Source: Marinoscillum sp040218045 (GTDB lineage Bacteria; Bacteroidota; Bacteroidia; Cytophagales; Cyclobacteriaceae). Taken from it: DNA of 64,000 nt. Both the position numbers and the translations under genes were made by a program. Location: positions 180,688 to 244,687 of the forward strand of contig JAVJQA010000060.1 of assembly GCA_040218045.1 (NCBI GenBank), read 5' to 3'. The stretch's first letter is position 1. Each line of letters starts with the position of its first letter. This document shows, piece by piece, positions 26,946 to 36,305 of the stretch. The notes beneath the pieces were generated by a model, which had not been told where the DNA came from, ran no database searches, and was given only the letters and a program-made list of their open reading frames with translations.

Positions 26946-27581
26946 TCAAATATGGTTCATTGCGTAAAGCACGAGACCGGCTACATTTTTTGATCCGGTT
27001 TTGAATAGAAGGCTTTGCTTGTGGGATTCGACAGTTCTTACGCTTATAAAAAGTTTCTCAGCGATTTGGTGATTGTTCATTTCCTGCACGATCAGGTCGA
27101 GTACTTCAGTTTCTCTTTTTGAAAGTGATACTTCCATGGTCAATCTGTCCTTTTTCTGGGGTTTATTGGAGAGGTCATCCATGATGGCTTTAGTCACTTC
27201 ATAGGAGAAGTAGGCTTGTCCACTAAAAATCTGTCCAAGCGCTTCTAATACTTTGTCTCTGCCGCTGTTTTTTATGATGTAACCGTCGATACCCAACTGC
27301 ATGACTTGTTTGATGATTTTAGCTTCACCGTGCATGGTTAAGGCCAAAATTTTGATATCAATATCTTGCTCTTTGATTTGCTTGATCAACTCTATACCAT
27401 CCATTTCTGGCATGGAAATATCTGTGATCAATAGATCAAACTGTTCATTTTTCAGTTTTTCAAGTGCTTCTACACCGTTCTCTGCCTCTGCACTGACGTG
27501 AAAGTCTTTGCTGTCCTCAAAATAATATTTGATTCCATTTCTAATAATCTGATGATCATCTACGAGTAATATTTGTTTCAC
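26946..27581 (-). CDS. NarL/LuxR-family response regulator
   Basis: A 211-residue regulator with a receiver domain (Asp54 in LLITDISMPEMDGIEL) and a C-terminal LuxR helix-turn-helix (LSKRETEVLDLIVQEMNNHQIAEKLFISVRTVESHKQ). The start is GTG at 27581, directly after the TAA of the kinase gene, so the two are coupled. It should be phosphorylated by that kinase. The target genes are not evident. Confidence 0.93.
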   Translation of the reverse strand: MKQILLVDDHQIIRNGIKYYFEDSKDFHVSAEAENGVEALEKLKNEQFDLLITDISMPEMDGIELIKQIKEQDIDIKILALTMHGEAKIIKQVMQLGIDGYIIKNSGRDKVLEALGQIFSGQAYFSYEVTKAIMDDLSNKPQKKDRLTMEVSLSKRETEVLDLIVQEMNNHQIAEKLFISVRTVESHKQSLLFKTGSKNVAGLVLYAMNHI

Positions 27582-30500
27582 TTAGGCGATTTTTATTGTT
27601 ACAGTACTTATTAGTCCATGAGGTATTATGTTTTCGAACTCAATGGATCCGTTTAATTCCTGAACCCTTTCCCTCATGTTGATTAAGCCAATTCCTGGGT
27701 TTTTGTTGGATTTAGTAAGGTCAAAGCCGATTCCATCATCTTCTACAGTTAAAACTATAGATCGCTTGATAAGTTTTATGACAATCCAGGTATTGCTTGC
27801 AGATGAGTGTTTTGTGATATTGGTAAGAAGTTCTTGTACCACTCTGAAAATGTTTGTTTTAAACAGGTTGTCAAGTGCTAAGTTTCTCAATTCATCTTCG
27901 ATATCCAGGTAGAATGTAATAGAGGTTACATTGTTCATCTGATCCACCAGTTTTTCAATCAACTCGATTAATGTCAGTTTTTCAAGCTCGGGAGAACGCA
28001 GGTTATGTGACAGCCTTCTGGTATCATTGGAAACTTTTCTGAGAAGATTGATCAGTTCTGGCATTGCCTCTTCGGCAGTGTTGCCTTTCTGGAGTTTCAT
28101 AGAAATATGTTCAGCGTGCATCATAGCCGCTACCATCTCCTGAACAATCCCATCATGCAATTCCTGTGCAATTCTGTTTCGCTCTTTTTCCATGGATCGG
28201 ATGCTGTTTTCCAAAAGGTTTTCCTTTAGCAATTTAGATTCAGTAATGTCTCTGAAGAGGACGGTTATGCCGTTTTTTTTGGGATAGGCATTTACCTGAA
28301 ACCACTTGTTGAGTTCCGGGTAATACTCTTCAAATGACCGATTGATCTGTTCCTCAAAAACAATATTAAATTCATCTTGAGATTTAAGGTAGACGGCATC
28401 CAAATAGATCTCCCATATGCTTTTACCGAGTACTTCTTCTTTTTTTCTTCCCAATATATTTTCAGCTGCGTGGTTCCAGTAGGTGATGATCCAGTTTTCA
28501 TCCAGGGTATAGAAGCCATCATTGATGCTTTCAAGGATTTCGGTTTTTTCGTAGTTGGCGAGCGTTACTTCTGCTTCATATTCCTTAAGGTCAGTGATGT
28601 CATGGTTTATTCCTATCATCCGTGCAGGTTCGTTATTTCCATTAAGGATGAATTGGGCTACTGAATTGATGTGCTTAATTCCACCCGATTTCGTATATAC
28701 CCTATAAGTAGACTCAAATGTTTTGTGATTGTTTTGGAAGGTATCTCGAAACTGCTGTTCTACGAACTTTACGTCTTCAGGGTGGATTATATTTGCCCAT
28801 TCCTTATAACTGCCATTAAATTGCTCTTTGTCTAATTCATAAATATTAAACATACCTTCATCCCAAGTCAATTTATCGGTAATTATATCCCAATCCCAAA
28901 CACCGAGTTTAGTGGTTTTTGTAGCAAGCATGTATCGCAGGTTCACATCCTTGATTTCCAGCTCGGTTCTTTTCTTCTCATCAATGTCCTGAACCGAACC
29001 AAATAACCTGTGACAAATTCCATCCTTATACTCTGCTTCCGCAATTACATTGACCCACAGTTCTTTGCCACTGCTGGTGACCAGGATCACTTCAATGTCA
29101 AACGAATCTTTTTTCCCCTCGATGAGGTCCATTGCATTTTTTATAAGAAGATTTCGATGCGTTCCTTCTTTATAAAATCCTATTGTGTCTTCTAGGGCTG
29201 GGATTTGATCTATTTCATGAATTAGTTTGACTGCTTTTGAAATGTCCACTCTCTTATGGATCAGGTCTATTTCCCATGTACCAAACTTGGCTTTTTGATT
29301 GCTGAGATCTATTAGTCTGGAGAGTTCTTCCTGCCGGGTAATGTTTTTGGCGGCAGCATAAACAATGTCTTGATCCGGTGTCTTGAAGGCTTGCCATTCA
29401 AGCCATACCAAACTTCCATTTTGTTTGGTGTACTTGTTTTTAAATGTGAACTTTCTTTCTGACGATTCCAATGCTGATTTTGTGGCTTTTACATCCTCCT
29501 CAGGAATCTTATCGTATAGGTACGTTCCGGCAAGACTTCCAATTTCGTAGCCCATTTCTGATTCGAAACTTGCATTGATCTTGATGATAAGCCCATCTTT
29601 ACTCAGCACTGATAACACCCCGGGAGAGAGGTTCAAAAAAGTATTTAGCTCATGCTCGGATATCAATCGACCCATTTCTGTACTTAGCCGTTGATTGGTT
29701 TGTACCAGTGAGTTGAGTGCTTCGGTAGAGATATTGATTTGTTCCCCAAAGAAAAAGGAGAGTATCCCTATGACCTCATCATCCACAATGATGGGGACTC
29801 CAATGAGCCCAGTCATTCCATACTGTTGCGCAAGGTCTATTCTCAGAAACCTTGTGTCCGCAGCTAAGTCTTTGATCAACAAATGTTCTTTTACCTCCCA
29901 AATAAAACCTAAGACTCCTTCTCCTCTTTTGAAAGTGGAGAGCTGCTGATTCTGAGTAAATGCATCACCTTCTTTGCTTCTGGCATATTGGGCTACTTTA
30001 TTTATTTTCTTTTGATCACTGCTCACAATCCAGATCTCCCCACAATCCACCTCCAGATAGTCTGTCATTCGACTTAAAATGACATATAGTCGATTTTCAA
30101 ACCCATTAGAGCTGGCCATCTCTGAAGTGATTTGATTAAAGAGTTCAAATTCTCTTTCTTTAAGAACCTTATCCGTTACGTCTCTTGAATTCGCCACAAA
30201 CCCTGCTACCGTAGGTTCGTCAAGTAAATTTGTAATTGCAGTTTCAATCCACCTCCATTGCCCTTTGCTGTTCATGAACCGGTAAGGTTGGATAGAGACA
30301 TTGTTTTCTGCTTGAGATCTCTGGAAAGTTTCCTTAACCCATAATTTGTCATCGGGATGAATGTAGTTGAACGCATTGGTGCCAATGAATGACTCAGGTG
30401 GGATGCCAAGTACTTTGATGGAGGTGGGGCTTACGTATATATAGTTGGCATCAATATCCAGTATTGCAATCAGATCACTACCATCCTGCACGAGTGCTTT

Positions 30501-31397
30501 AAAGCGTTTTTCACTTCTTTCTAAATTTTGATCTGCGATAACTTTATCTGTAACATCTCTAAAATTGTCTACTATGCCATTGATTAAGGGATCATGAAGC
30601 ATATTGGTGACAACAGCGTCCAGCCACCTCCAGCTTCCGTTCTTGTGCCTGATTCTGGACGTGCTGCCTTCAATAGGGATGCCCGGGTTTGCAAAGGCCT
30701 TTTCCAGAACTCCGGTCATGATTGAAAGGTCATCTGGGTGTGCGCGCTCAGCAAGGTTCAAAGACATGGCTTCTTCGCGGCTATAACCCAGGATTTTTAC
30801 CACCGAGGGCGAGACGTAGGAAATTTCGAATTTATCATTGAAAACAATCACACCATTTGCGCCATTCTCAACCATTGTTTTATAGAAAAATTCCCCGGTC
30901 CTGAATTTTTCAGACGCTCTACTCAGATCAGCATTGATTTGGTTGAGTTCGTTCTGCTTTTTGTGGAGGCCCACCAATTGTTCCAACTGATTGGCAAGTA
31001 TTTTCAAGGAATCAATTTGGTTTTCGTCTAGACTTCTTGTGACTTTATCCATTATAGATAAGCTACCAAAGGCAACCCCTGCCTCATTTACTAAGGCTAC
31101 GCCTGCATAGAAAACAACCTTCGCTTCACCAGTAACCAATGGGTTTTGACAGAATCCAGCATGCTCTCTGGCATCCGTAATGATCGTTACTTGATCAGGG
31201 TTTTGGGCGACAAAAGCGAAAAGCGAATTTTCTGACGAGGTATTATTTACTTCTAAGCCATGGCTAGACATTAACACCTGTGTGTGCTTTTCAAGAAAGG
31301 TGATCGTACACATGGGCGCATCACATATTTTACTCGCTAAGAGCGTAATGTTATCACATTCCTTTTTCCATTGCGGGATTTGATAGTTGGAGTTCAT
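27582..31397 (-). CDS. Multi-PAS/GAF soluble sensor histidine kinase (HisKA_3 type)
   Basis: A 1271-residue cytosolic kinase. Approximate order: GAF (1-155), PAS (165-285), PAS (295-410), GAF (420-570), PAS (585-700), PAS (710-810), PAS (815-935), PAS (945-1050), HisKA_3 with His1081 in RIAQELHDGIVQEM, then HATPase (KHSSASNTWIV, DDGIGFDL, GIGLINMRERV) to the end. No membrane segment is present. Repeated HPDD motifs mark PAS_3-type sensors that may bind small ligands or redox cofactors. It pairs with the NarL-type regulator immediately downstream. The signal is unknown. Confidence 0.93.
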   Translation of the reverse strand: MNSNYQIPQWKKECDNITLLASKICDAPMCTITFLEKHTQVLMSSHGLEVNNTSSENSLFAFVAQNPDQVTIITDAREHAGFCQNPLVTGEAKVVFYAGVALVNEAGVAFGSLSIMDKVTRSLDENQIDSLKILANQLEQLVGLHKKQNELNQINADLSRASEKFRTGEFFYKTMVENGANGVIVFNDKFEISYVSPSVVKILGYSREEAMSLNLAERAHPDDLSIMTGVLEKAFANPGIPIEGSTSRIRHKNGSWRWLDAVVTNMLHDPLINGIVDNFRDVTDKVIADQNLERSEKRFKALVQDGSDLIAILDIDANYIYVSPTSIKVLGIPPESFIGTNAFNYIHPDDKLWVKETFQRSQAENNVSIQPYRFMNSKGQWRWIETAITNLLDEPTVAGFVANSRDVTDKVLKEREFELFNQITSEMASSNGFENRLYVILSRMTDYLEVDCGEIWIVSSDQKKINKVAQYARSKEGDAFTQNQQLSTFKRGEGVLGFIWEVKEHLLIKDLAADTRFLRIDLAQQYGMTGLIGVPIIVDDEVIGILSFFFGEQINISTEALNSLVQTNQRLSTEMGRLISEHELNTFLNLSPGVLSVLSKDGLIIKINASFESEMGYEIGSLAGTYLYDKIPEEDVKATKSALESSERKFTFKNKYTKQNGSLVWLEWQAFKTPDQDIVYAAAKNITRQEELSRLIDLSNQKAKFGTWEIDLIHKRVDISKAVKLIHEIDQIPALEDTIGFYKEGTHRNLLIKNAMDLIEGKKDSFDIEVILVTSSGKELWVNVIAEAEYKDGICHRLFGSVQDIDEKKRTELEIKDVNLRYMLATKTTKLGVWDWDIITDKLTWDEGMFNIYELDKEQFNGSYKEWANIIHPEDVKFVEQQFRDTFQNNHKTFESTYRVYTKSGGIKHINSVAQFILNGNNEPARMIGINHDITDLKEYEAEVTLANYEKTEILESINDGFYTLDENWIITYWNHAAENILGRKKEEVLGKSIWEIYLDAVYLKSQDEFNIVFEEQINRSFEEYYPELNKWFQVNAYPKKNGITVLFRDITESKLLKENLLENSIRSMEKERNRIAQELHDGIVQEMVAAMMHAEHISMKLQKGNTAEEAMPELINLLRKVSNDTRRLSHNLRSPELEKLTLIELIEKLVDQMNNVTSITFYLDIEDELRNLALDNLFKTNIFRVVQELLTNITKHSSASNTWIVIKLIKRSIVLTVEDDGIGFDLTKSNKNPGIGLINMRERVQELNGSIEFENIIPHGLISTVTIKIA

Positions 31398-31611
31398 TGC
31401 AACTTGTCTTGTATGTTATTAACCAGCCCCATTTAGCCACAGTTTAATTTAAAGAATAAAGCTGAGCTTATATATTAGTAAATTTCAAATGCACTAAAAT
31501 TGGTATATCAATGAGGGTAATTAACGTACAAAAAAGGCATACAAGGAAGTATAATGGATTTCAATGTTAGAGACTAAGGAAGAATTAGGATTTTCTGGAA
31601 ATTAGAACTTG

Positions 31612-31674
31612 TCAGTTTTTAGCTCTCTCAAGTTTCACACTGCCAAATTTGTTGGTTACATCTACAAGGATTTC
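31612..31674 (-). pseudogene. Possible 3' stub of an exported beta-repeat gene
   Basis: On the minus strand a 20-codon stretch reads EILVDVTNKFGSVKLERAKN before TGA, directly preceded by an in-frame TAG. The peptide resembles the C-terminal repeats of DUF2807-like adhesin proteins, but the match is from memory and short. It lies back to back with the AraC-type fragment. Confidence 0.3.
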
Positions 31675-31714
31675 CTATCCACCAGGGTTCAATGGTTCTG
31701 ATGTCCAAACGCCA

Positions 31715-31888
31715 CTCTACATTAAGTACATGGTCAGTCTTCGATGTAAACTGATGGTCAAAGAAGAGCTTGAAGAGCTGGGATTACATCATGCTGTCCT
31801 CGACCTTGGGATGGTGGAGGTTTTGGAAGATATTTCTGCGGTTCAGCATGATCAATTGAAAGCGAGTCTACTTAAGTCTGGCCTTGGA
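31715..31888 (+). pseudogene. N-terminal fragment of an AraC-type regulator gene
   Basis: Codons give LYIKYMVSLRCKLMVKEELE and continue through ELGLHHAVLDLGMVEVLEDI to LLKSGL. This is the N-terminal domain of a small AraC-type regulator family common in Bacteroidota. The helix-turn-helix half is missing; after LLKSGL the frame continues to 32023 with unrelated sequence. No proper start codon precedes it. It is a truncated relic, not a functional gene. Confidence 0.6.
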
Positions 31889-32019
31889 CAGACTCTACCT
31901 AGGCGCCCATCTGTGATTTATGCAACAACGTGGGTAAAAGATGTAACAACTAGACTCAAGATTCTAGCCATTTTTACTTCTAGACATATGGAATTCATTC
32001 CATCTAAAAGAAACAGAAA

Positions 32020-32139
32020 ATGACTAAGAAAAAGGGTAAAGAAGGAAAAGCTAAGTCTGATAAAACCGCTCCTGCAAAAAACTTAAAGGAGAAACGGGCG
32101 GCTAAGGAAGCCAAACGTGAAGAAAGGAAAAACAGCTAA
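32020..32139 (+). CDS. Short lysine-rich basic protein
   Basis: A 39-residue protein, beginning MTKKKGKEGKAKSDK and continuing KNLKEKRAAKEAKREERKNS, composed mostly of Lys, Glu, Ala and Arg. Short proteins of this pattern are common in Bacteroidota but have no known function. Its ATG overlaps the stop of the AraC fragment frame in an ATGA junction. The absence of aromatic or Cys residues suggests an extended or helical nucleic-acid-binding peptide (inference). Confidence 0.5.
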   Translation: MTKKKGKEGKAKSDKTAPAKNLKEKRAAKEAKREERKNS

Positions 32140-32218
32140 TTCTATGTTGGATGAGTAGTTGCGTTAGCAGGTTTTATAATCAGCTCCTTGTCAATCAGCG
32201 CTATTCTATGGAGAAATA

Positions 32219-32244
32219 TAAAAAAACGCGAGTGAGTCTCGCGT
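32219..32244 (-). terminator. Terminator of the TonB-domain lipoprotein gene
   Basis: Reading the minus strand, ACGCGAG and CTCGCGT (32226-32232 and 32238-32244) form a perfect 7-bp stem with a 5-base loop, followed by seven T. It lies 36 bases after the stop at 32280. Confidence 0.8.
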
Positions 32245-32279
32245 CTATATTTACCAAACTAGGAAGAGTAGTGTAAAAA

Positions 32280-32837
32280 CTATTGGATGAGAAAGGTTAT
32301 TGGAACACTATACTTTACGTTTACTGCCTTTCCATTTTGACGCCCGGGAGTCCAGTCGGGCATCAAATTGACCACTCGAAGTGCTTCCTCGGTAAATAGC
32401 TCATCTACCTCAGCATAGGTATAACTTGAGGCGATCACTTCTGTGACCTCACCACCTTCGGCTACTATAAAATCGACGAAGACAGTACCTTCATGCTCTT
32501 CCTTTTCGGCATCAACAGGAAATTTTAAGTTCTTTTTTAAGAACTCATTCATGGCCTTGTCGCCCCCCACATAGGAAGGATCGGTTTCCGCTTTGTAATA
32601 CACTTGTTTCCCATTATCGCTTTCATAATACTTTTTGGTGGCAATTAGCTCGGTCAAGGCAGCCGCTCGTTGCTCTGCCAATAATTTGCGTTCTTTTTCC
32701 ACCTTGGCAAATCTTTCAGCTTTCGTCATTGGAGTCACAGAGACTTCTGTTTTTTCACTTTTCTCACTTTTGGTTTCACAGCCTGGTACAAACGCAAGCA
32801 ATAAGCCAATTGTGCAAATGATTACATGTTTTTTCAT
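32280..32837 (-). CDS. Lipoprotein with C-terminal TonB domain
   Basis: A 185-residue protein with a lipoprotein signal (LLLAFVPGCETKS), a charged coiled region of about 50 residues (AERFAKVEKERKLLAEQRAA) and a C-terminal TonB_C domain from about 85 (GGDKAMNEFLKKNLKFP, EGTVFVDFIVAEGGEV, MPDWTPGRQNGKAVNVKYSV). TonB_C domains contact outer-membrane receptors or serve as generic periplasmic interaction modules. This copy lacks a TonB transmembrane anchor, so classical energy transduction is unlikely. Confidence 0.85.
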   Translation of the reverse strand: MKKHVIICTIGLLLAFVPGCETKSEKSEKTEVSVTPMTKAERFAKVEKERKLLAEQRAAALTELIATKKYYESDNGKQVYYKAETDPSYVGGDKAMNEFLKKNLKFPVDAEKEEHEGTVFVDFIVAEGGEVTEVIASSYTYAEVDELFTEEALRVVNLMPDWTPGRQNGKAVNVKYSVPITFLIQ

Positions 32838-33241
32838 TTTGAGACATTTTTAAATTGTGAGTAAAGTTTACACCATAGAATATGCGAAGTGTTACATAAG
32901 AATGGAAAGGACTTATATCTATCACATAATTCTTATTCATTCTATTGATACTCAACCTTTCCAAACCATGCTTTTGTAAGAATACCTTGTTCAAACCTGT
33001 GATCTATGTAAAAACAAGTTATTTGAATGCAACTTTTACTATGAGAAGGTTGTGAACTTTGATTGCTTTATCTGGTGGTTATCAATTTTGCCCAGGGCAG
33101 AGGCCTTTATGATTGCCGTTAAAGCAGCCTTGTTTAGACTCGTTCAGGGGAGAAGATTTAAGAAGCTGGACCAAACCTCTATCAGATCCGGCATTGTGCA
33201 GTTAAAAATAATGAGACAATCAAATAATTTAAGAATTGAAA
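32838..33241. other. 404-bp intergenic region without a supported gene
   Basis: This stretch separates the divergent TonB-domain and LmbE genes and should hold both promoters. A 69-codon frame at 33052-33261 runs into the LmbE start in another frame and has no recognisable features. I see no hairpin or repeat. Confidence 0.5.
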
Positions 33242-33907
33242 ATGAAGCCCACAGAATTTAACCGTGGACAAAGAAGAGTCAAAAACTGTATCGTAATCGT
33301 GGCTCATCCAGATGATGAAACACTTTGGGCAGGAGGCACCATTTTGAGTCATCCACTTTGGAATTGGCTGGTGGTATGCTTATGTCGAAAGAGTGATAGG
33401 AACAGGGCTTTGAGATTTGAAGAAGCTGTGACTCAACTTAATGCGGATGGGGTGATGGGTGATCTGGATGATGGGCCGGAGCAATACCCTTTAGATTCAG
33501 ATGAAGTGGAAAATGCCATATTGAAATTGCTTCCAGACACTCCAATCGATCTCATCATTACGCACAATCCTCAAGGAGAGTATACGCGGCATCTAAGACA
33601 CGAAGAGACAGGTACAGCGGTGATTAGATTGTGGGAATCGGGAAGAATCGTCAATAAAAACATGTGGCTCTTTGCTTATGAGGATGGAAAAGGAAGATAC
33701 TTTCCCAAGCCAGTTCAATCTGCTAATATTTACAGGCCACTGGACAAACAAATATGGAACGAAAAGTACGGAATTATGACCACTACATATGGGTTTAACC
33801 CAGACAGCTGGGAAGCTCAAACCACCCCAAAAGCTGAGGCTTTCTGGCAGTTTAAGAGTTCGTTTGATGCCAAGAACTGGTTGATTCACGGGAAGCGATT
33901 GATATGA
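33242..33907 (+). CDS. LmbE/PIG-L family deacetylase
   Basis: A 221-residue zinc-dependent N-acetyl hydrolase of the PIG-L fold. The metal motif AHPDDETLWAGG sits near the N-terminus and THNPQGEYTRHLRHEETG carries the second His cluster. Members deacetylate GlcNAc-linked substrates such as GlcNAc-inositol or GlcNAc-malate. The ATG at 33242 is chosen over TTG 33236; the ATG two codons later is also possible. It overlaps the glycosyltransferase gene by four bases, so a shared glycoconjugate pathway is likely. Deacetylation in a bacillithiol-like pathway is an alternative role. Confidence 0.88.
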   Translation: MKPTEFNRGQRRVKNCIVIVAHPDDETLWAGGTILSHPLWNWLVVCLCRKSDRNRALRFEEAVTQLNADGVMGDLDDGPEQYPLDSDEVENAILKLLPDTPIDLIITHNPQGEYTRHLRHEETGTAVIRLWESGRIVNKNMWLFAYEDGKGRYFPKPVQSANIYRPLDKQIWNEKYGIMTTTYGFNPDSWEAQTTPKAEAFWQFKSSFDAKNWLIHGKRLI

Positions 33908-35046
33908 AAGTACTGGTTCTATATGATTATCCACCATCACCTGGAGGCTTGGCTACTCAGGGAGATCTTTTATATAAAGGCCTTCTCGAATTGGGTGTTG
34001 ATGTGCATGCAGTTCATTTTGAATCTGCTCAGGAAAAAGAATGGTACTATCGCTGGTTTGAACCTGATGTTGTTGTAGGTATTGGCTACTGGGGACATAC
34101 TCCACACCTGGTGCTTCATGCTCAGCGCAATGGCGTACTTCCCGTACCTTGGTTGGTGGCCGATGGGTATATCGCTAATTATCAAGAAGTGCTAAATGCA
34201 CTTCCTCTGATATTGGTCACCTCCAATTGGGTGAAGGAAATGTATGTACGCGATGGCATTGATGCAGCAAAAATCGAGGTACTCCCTGTTGGCTGCAATA
34301 CTGATCAGTTTATTCCATTCAAAAGGAATGATCCAAAGATTCAAGCAGTAAGAGAAGCATTAGGGGTTTCGCCAGAACAGCTCATGATTCTCACAGTAGG
34401 TGGTGATGCAGCTTCTAAAGGGGCTCAGGAAGTCATGCAGGCATTGGCACTTATAGATGCCAAAGCACCTGACTGGAAATATGTGTGCAAAGTATGGCCT
34501 CAGCCGAGAACGAAATTGCAAAACCTGGCTGATTTGGAAATGGCGGTTCACCTTGGGATAGATAAGAATGTCACCTATGCTACTAATACCATTTCCAGAA
34601 ATTTCATGCCTTACCTGATCGGAGCATGTGACATCTACGCTGCTCCTTCGCGCCTCGAAGGATTTGGAATGCCTCAGGTAGAAGCCGGAGCTTGTGAAAA
34701 ACCTGTAATAGGCATTAACGCCATGGGCATGCTAGATACCCTGGTTCATAATAAGACCGCACTTTTGGCACAAGTAGCTCAGAAAATTGTGGTTAATGAA
34801 GTGATGCTTGGCGATGAGTCAGGATTTGAAAGCAAGCACAAGATAGTCTTTGATGTTCCACGCACTGTCGATTATCGTGCTAGTGTGCACGATATCGCAG
34901 AACATCTCCTAGCACTCCTAAACGATACCGGCCTGCGTGAGAGAATGGGGAAAGCCGGAAGATCTCGTGTTCTCGAATATTTTGACTACAGGGTTGTGGC
35001 TAAGCGTTTTGTTGAGCTCATCCAGACCAAGCTCGGAATCTCTTAA
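33904..35046 (+). CDS. GT4-type glycosyltransferase
   Basis: A 380-residue GT-B fold retaining glycosyltransferase. The N-terminal domain opens MKVLVLYDYPPSPGGLATQG. The C-terminal nucleotide-sugar domain has VGGDAASKGAQEVMQAL and the donor-binding EX7E-type motif in SRLEGFGMPQVEAGACEKPVI. It is coupled to the LmbE gene upstream (ATGA) and lies ten bases before the glycosidase gene. Donor and acceptor are not evident. Confidence 0.9.
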   Translation: MKVLVLYDYPPSPGGLATQGDLLYKGLLELGVDVHAVHFESAQEKEWYYRWFEPDVVVGIGYWGHTPHLVLHAQRNGVLPVPWLVADGYIANYQEVLNALPLILVTSNWVKEMYVRDGIDAAKIEVLPVGCNTDQFIPFKRNDPKIQAVREALGVSPEQLMILTVGGDAASKGAQEVMQALALIDAKAPDWKYVCKVWPQPRTKLQNLADLEMAVHLGIDKNVTYATNTISRNFMPYLIGACDIYAAPSRLEGFGMPQVEAGACEKPVIGINAMGMLDTLVHNKTALLAQVAQKIVVNEVMLGDESGFESKHKIVFDVPRTVDYRASVHDIAEHLLALLNDTGLRERMGKAGRSRVLEYFDYRVVAKRFVELIQTKLGIS

Positions 35047-35055
35047 TAAACAATC

Positions 35056-36249
35056 ATGAACTCAGCAAATCTTGAGCAAATTGCATTGGCAAAAAAGGCC
35101 GCATTAGAGGTTTTATTACATAATTCCAGAGGTTCATATCTGGGTCTCCCACGTACTGCTGGCTGGGGATACCCTGAGCCATATACAAGAGATCTTATGT
35201 TTTCCATTCTCGGGATTGCTACCACAGGAAACAAGGAGCTGATGGCGAGCATTAGAAAAACACTTGAAGCTCTTGCGAAAAATCAAACGTTAAGAGGTCA
35301 TATCCCATCATTGGCACATGACAATGAGGATCTGGGAGCAAGTGATACCACTCCGTTATTTTTACTCGGTTTGGGGATTTTCAGATTAGAAGTTGGTGAG
35401 CCGGATTTCTTAAAAGATGCAGCTTCCAAGGCACTCAAATGGATGGACTACCAAAGTCCGGATGATCAGTACCTGGTTGCTCAGCAGCCCACCAGTGACT
35501 GGAGGGACGAGCAATGGGTATTAGGATATGGACTGTTTGTGAATACATTGGTGTATGGGTATTCTTGTTTATTTGGACTGAAAGACAAAGCCGAACGCCT
35601 AAGGGATGAACTCGAAGAGTTTACCATCACCTCCAGCTCAGAGCATACGCATGTTCATGAAGGATTAGCTCTGGAAGACAAGCCCTACTATGCTTGCTGG
35701 TCTTACAAAATATACAGCAGTGAACGATTCGATCTGCTCGGCAACAGTTTGGCTATTCTTACAGGAATAGCCTCCCCTGCTCGATCAGACGCCATCATTT
35801 CCTGGATTGAAGATGAGTGTCTGGCCATGATGCAAAAAGGCGTTCTAACAGTTGATCTGCCACCTAATTTCTTTCCATTCATCTTACCAACTGATGCAGA
35901 TTGGATTGAGCGAAATTGGGATCACAATCAACCCGGAGATTATCACAATGGTGGTATATGGCCATTTGTTTGTGGTTTGTATATCGCAGCATTGGTAGCT
36001 GCCAAAAAATATTCGCTGGCAGAGAGAAAACTACTGGTACTTACAGAACTGATTAAGGGTTCGCGAAGAGAAAACTTAGCGTTTGGCTTTAATGAATGGA
36101 TCAAAGCCCAAACTGGAAAACCTATGGGACAAGATTGGCAGACGTGGAGTGCAGCACTCTATCTGTATGCTTGCAAATGTGTGGAAGAGAAGAGAACGCC
36201 ATACTTTGATGCCATACAGGAGACGTCATGGGATCATCTAAAGGTGTAG
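35056..36249 (+). CDS. (alpha/alpha)6-barrel glycoside hydrolase-like protein
   Basis: A 397-residue cytosolic protein with no signal peptide. GWGYPEPYTRDLMFSILG near the N-terminus and GDYHNGGIWPFVCGLYIAAL near the C-terminus are active-site motifs of six-hairpin glycosidases, such as GH100 invertases and GH15/glycogen-debranching relatives. Being intracellular and beside a glycosyltransferase, it probably trims or hydrolyses a self-made oligosaccharide. The precise family needs a profile search. Confidence 0.8.
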   Translation: MNSANLEQIALAKKAALEVLLHNSRGSYLGLPRTAGWGYPEPYTRDLMFSILGIATTGNKELMASIRKTLEALAKNQTLRGHIPSLAHDNEDLGASDTTPLFLLGLGIFRLEVGEPDFLKDAASKALKWMDYQSPDDQYLVAQQPTSDWRDEQWVLGYGLFVNTLVYGYSCLFGLKDKAERLRDELEEFTITSSSEHTHVHEGLALEDKPYYACWSYKIYSSERFDLLGNSLAILTGIASPARSDAIISWIEDECLAMMQKGVLTVDLPPNFFPFILPTDADWIERNWDHNQPGDYHNGGIWPFVCGLYIAALVAAKKYSLAERKLLVLTELIKGSRRENLAFGFNEWIKAQTGKPMGQDWQTWSAALYLYACKCVEEKRTPYFDAIQETSWDHLKV

Positions 36250-36305
36250 ATCAAATGCGGGTATTTGGATTTCTTTCTGAATTATCTATTAACATCAATC
36301 TCTAA

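Noticed and set aside
31888..32023. C-terminal part of the AraC-type protein
   Set aside because: Sequence after the N-terminal fragment has no helix-turn-helix and no family resemblance, so it is treated as unrelated frame read-through.
33052..33261. Small protein gene before LmbE
   Set aside because: No signal, domain or conserved look, and it runs across the LmbE start in another frame.
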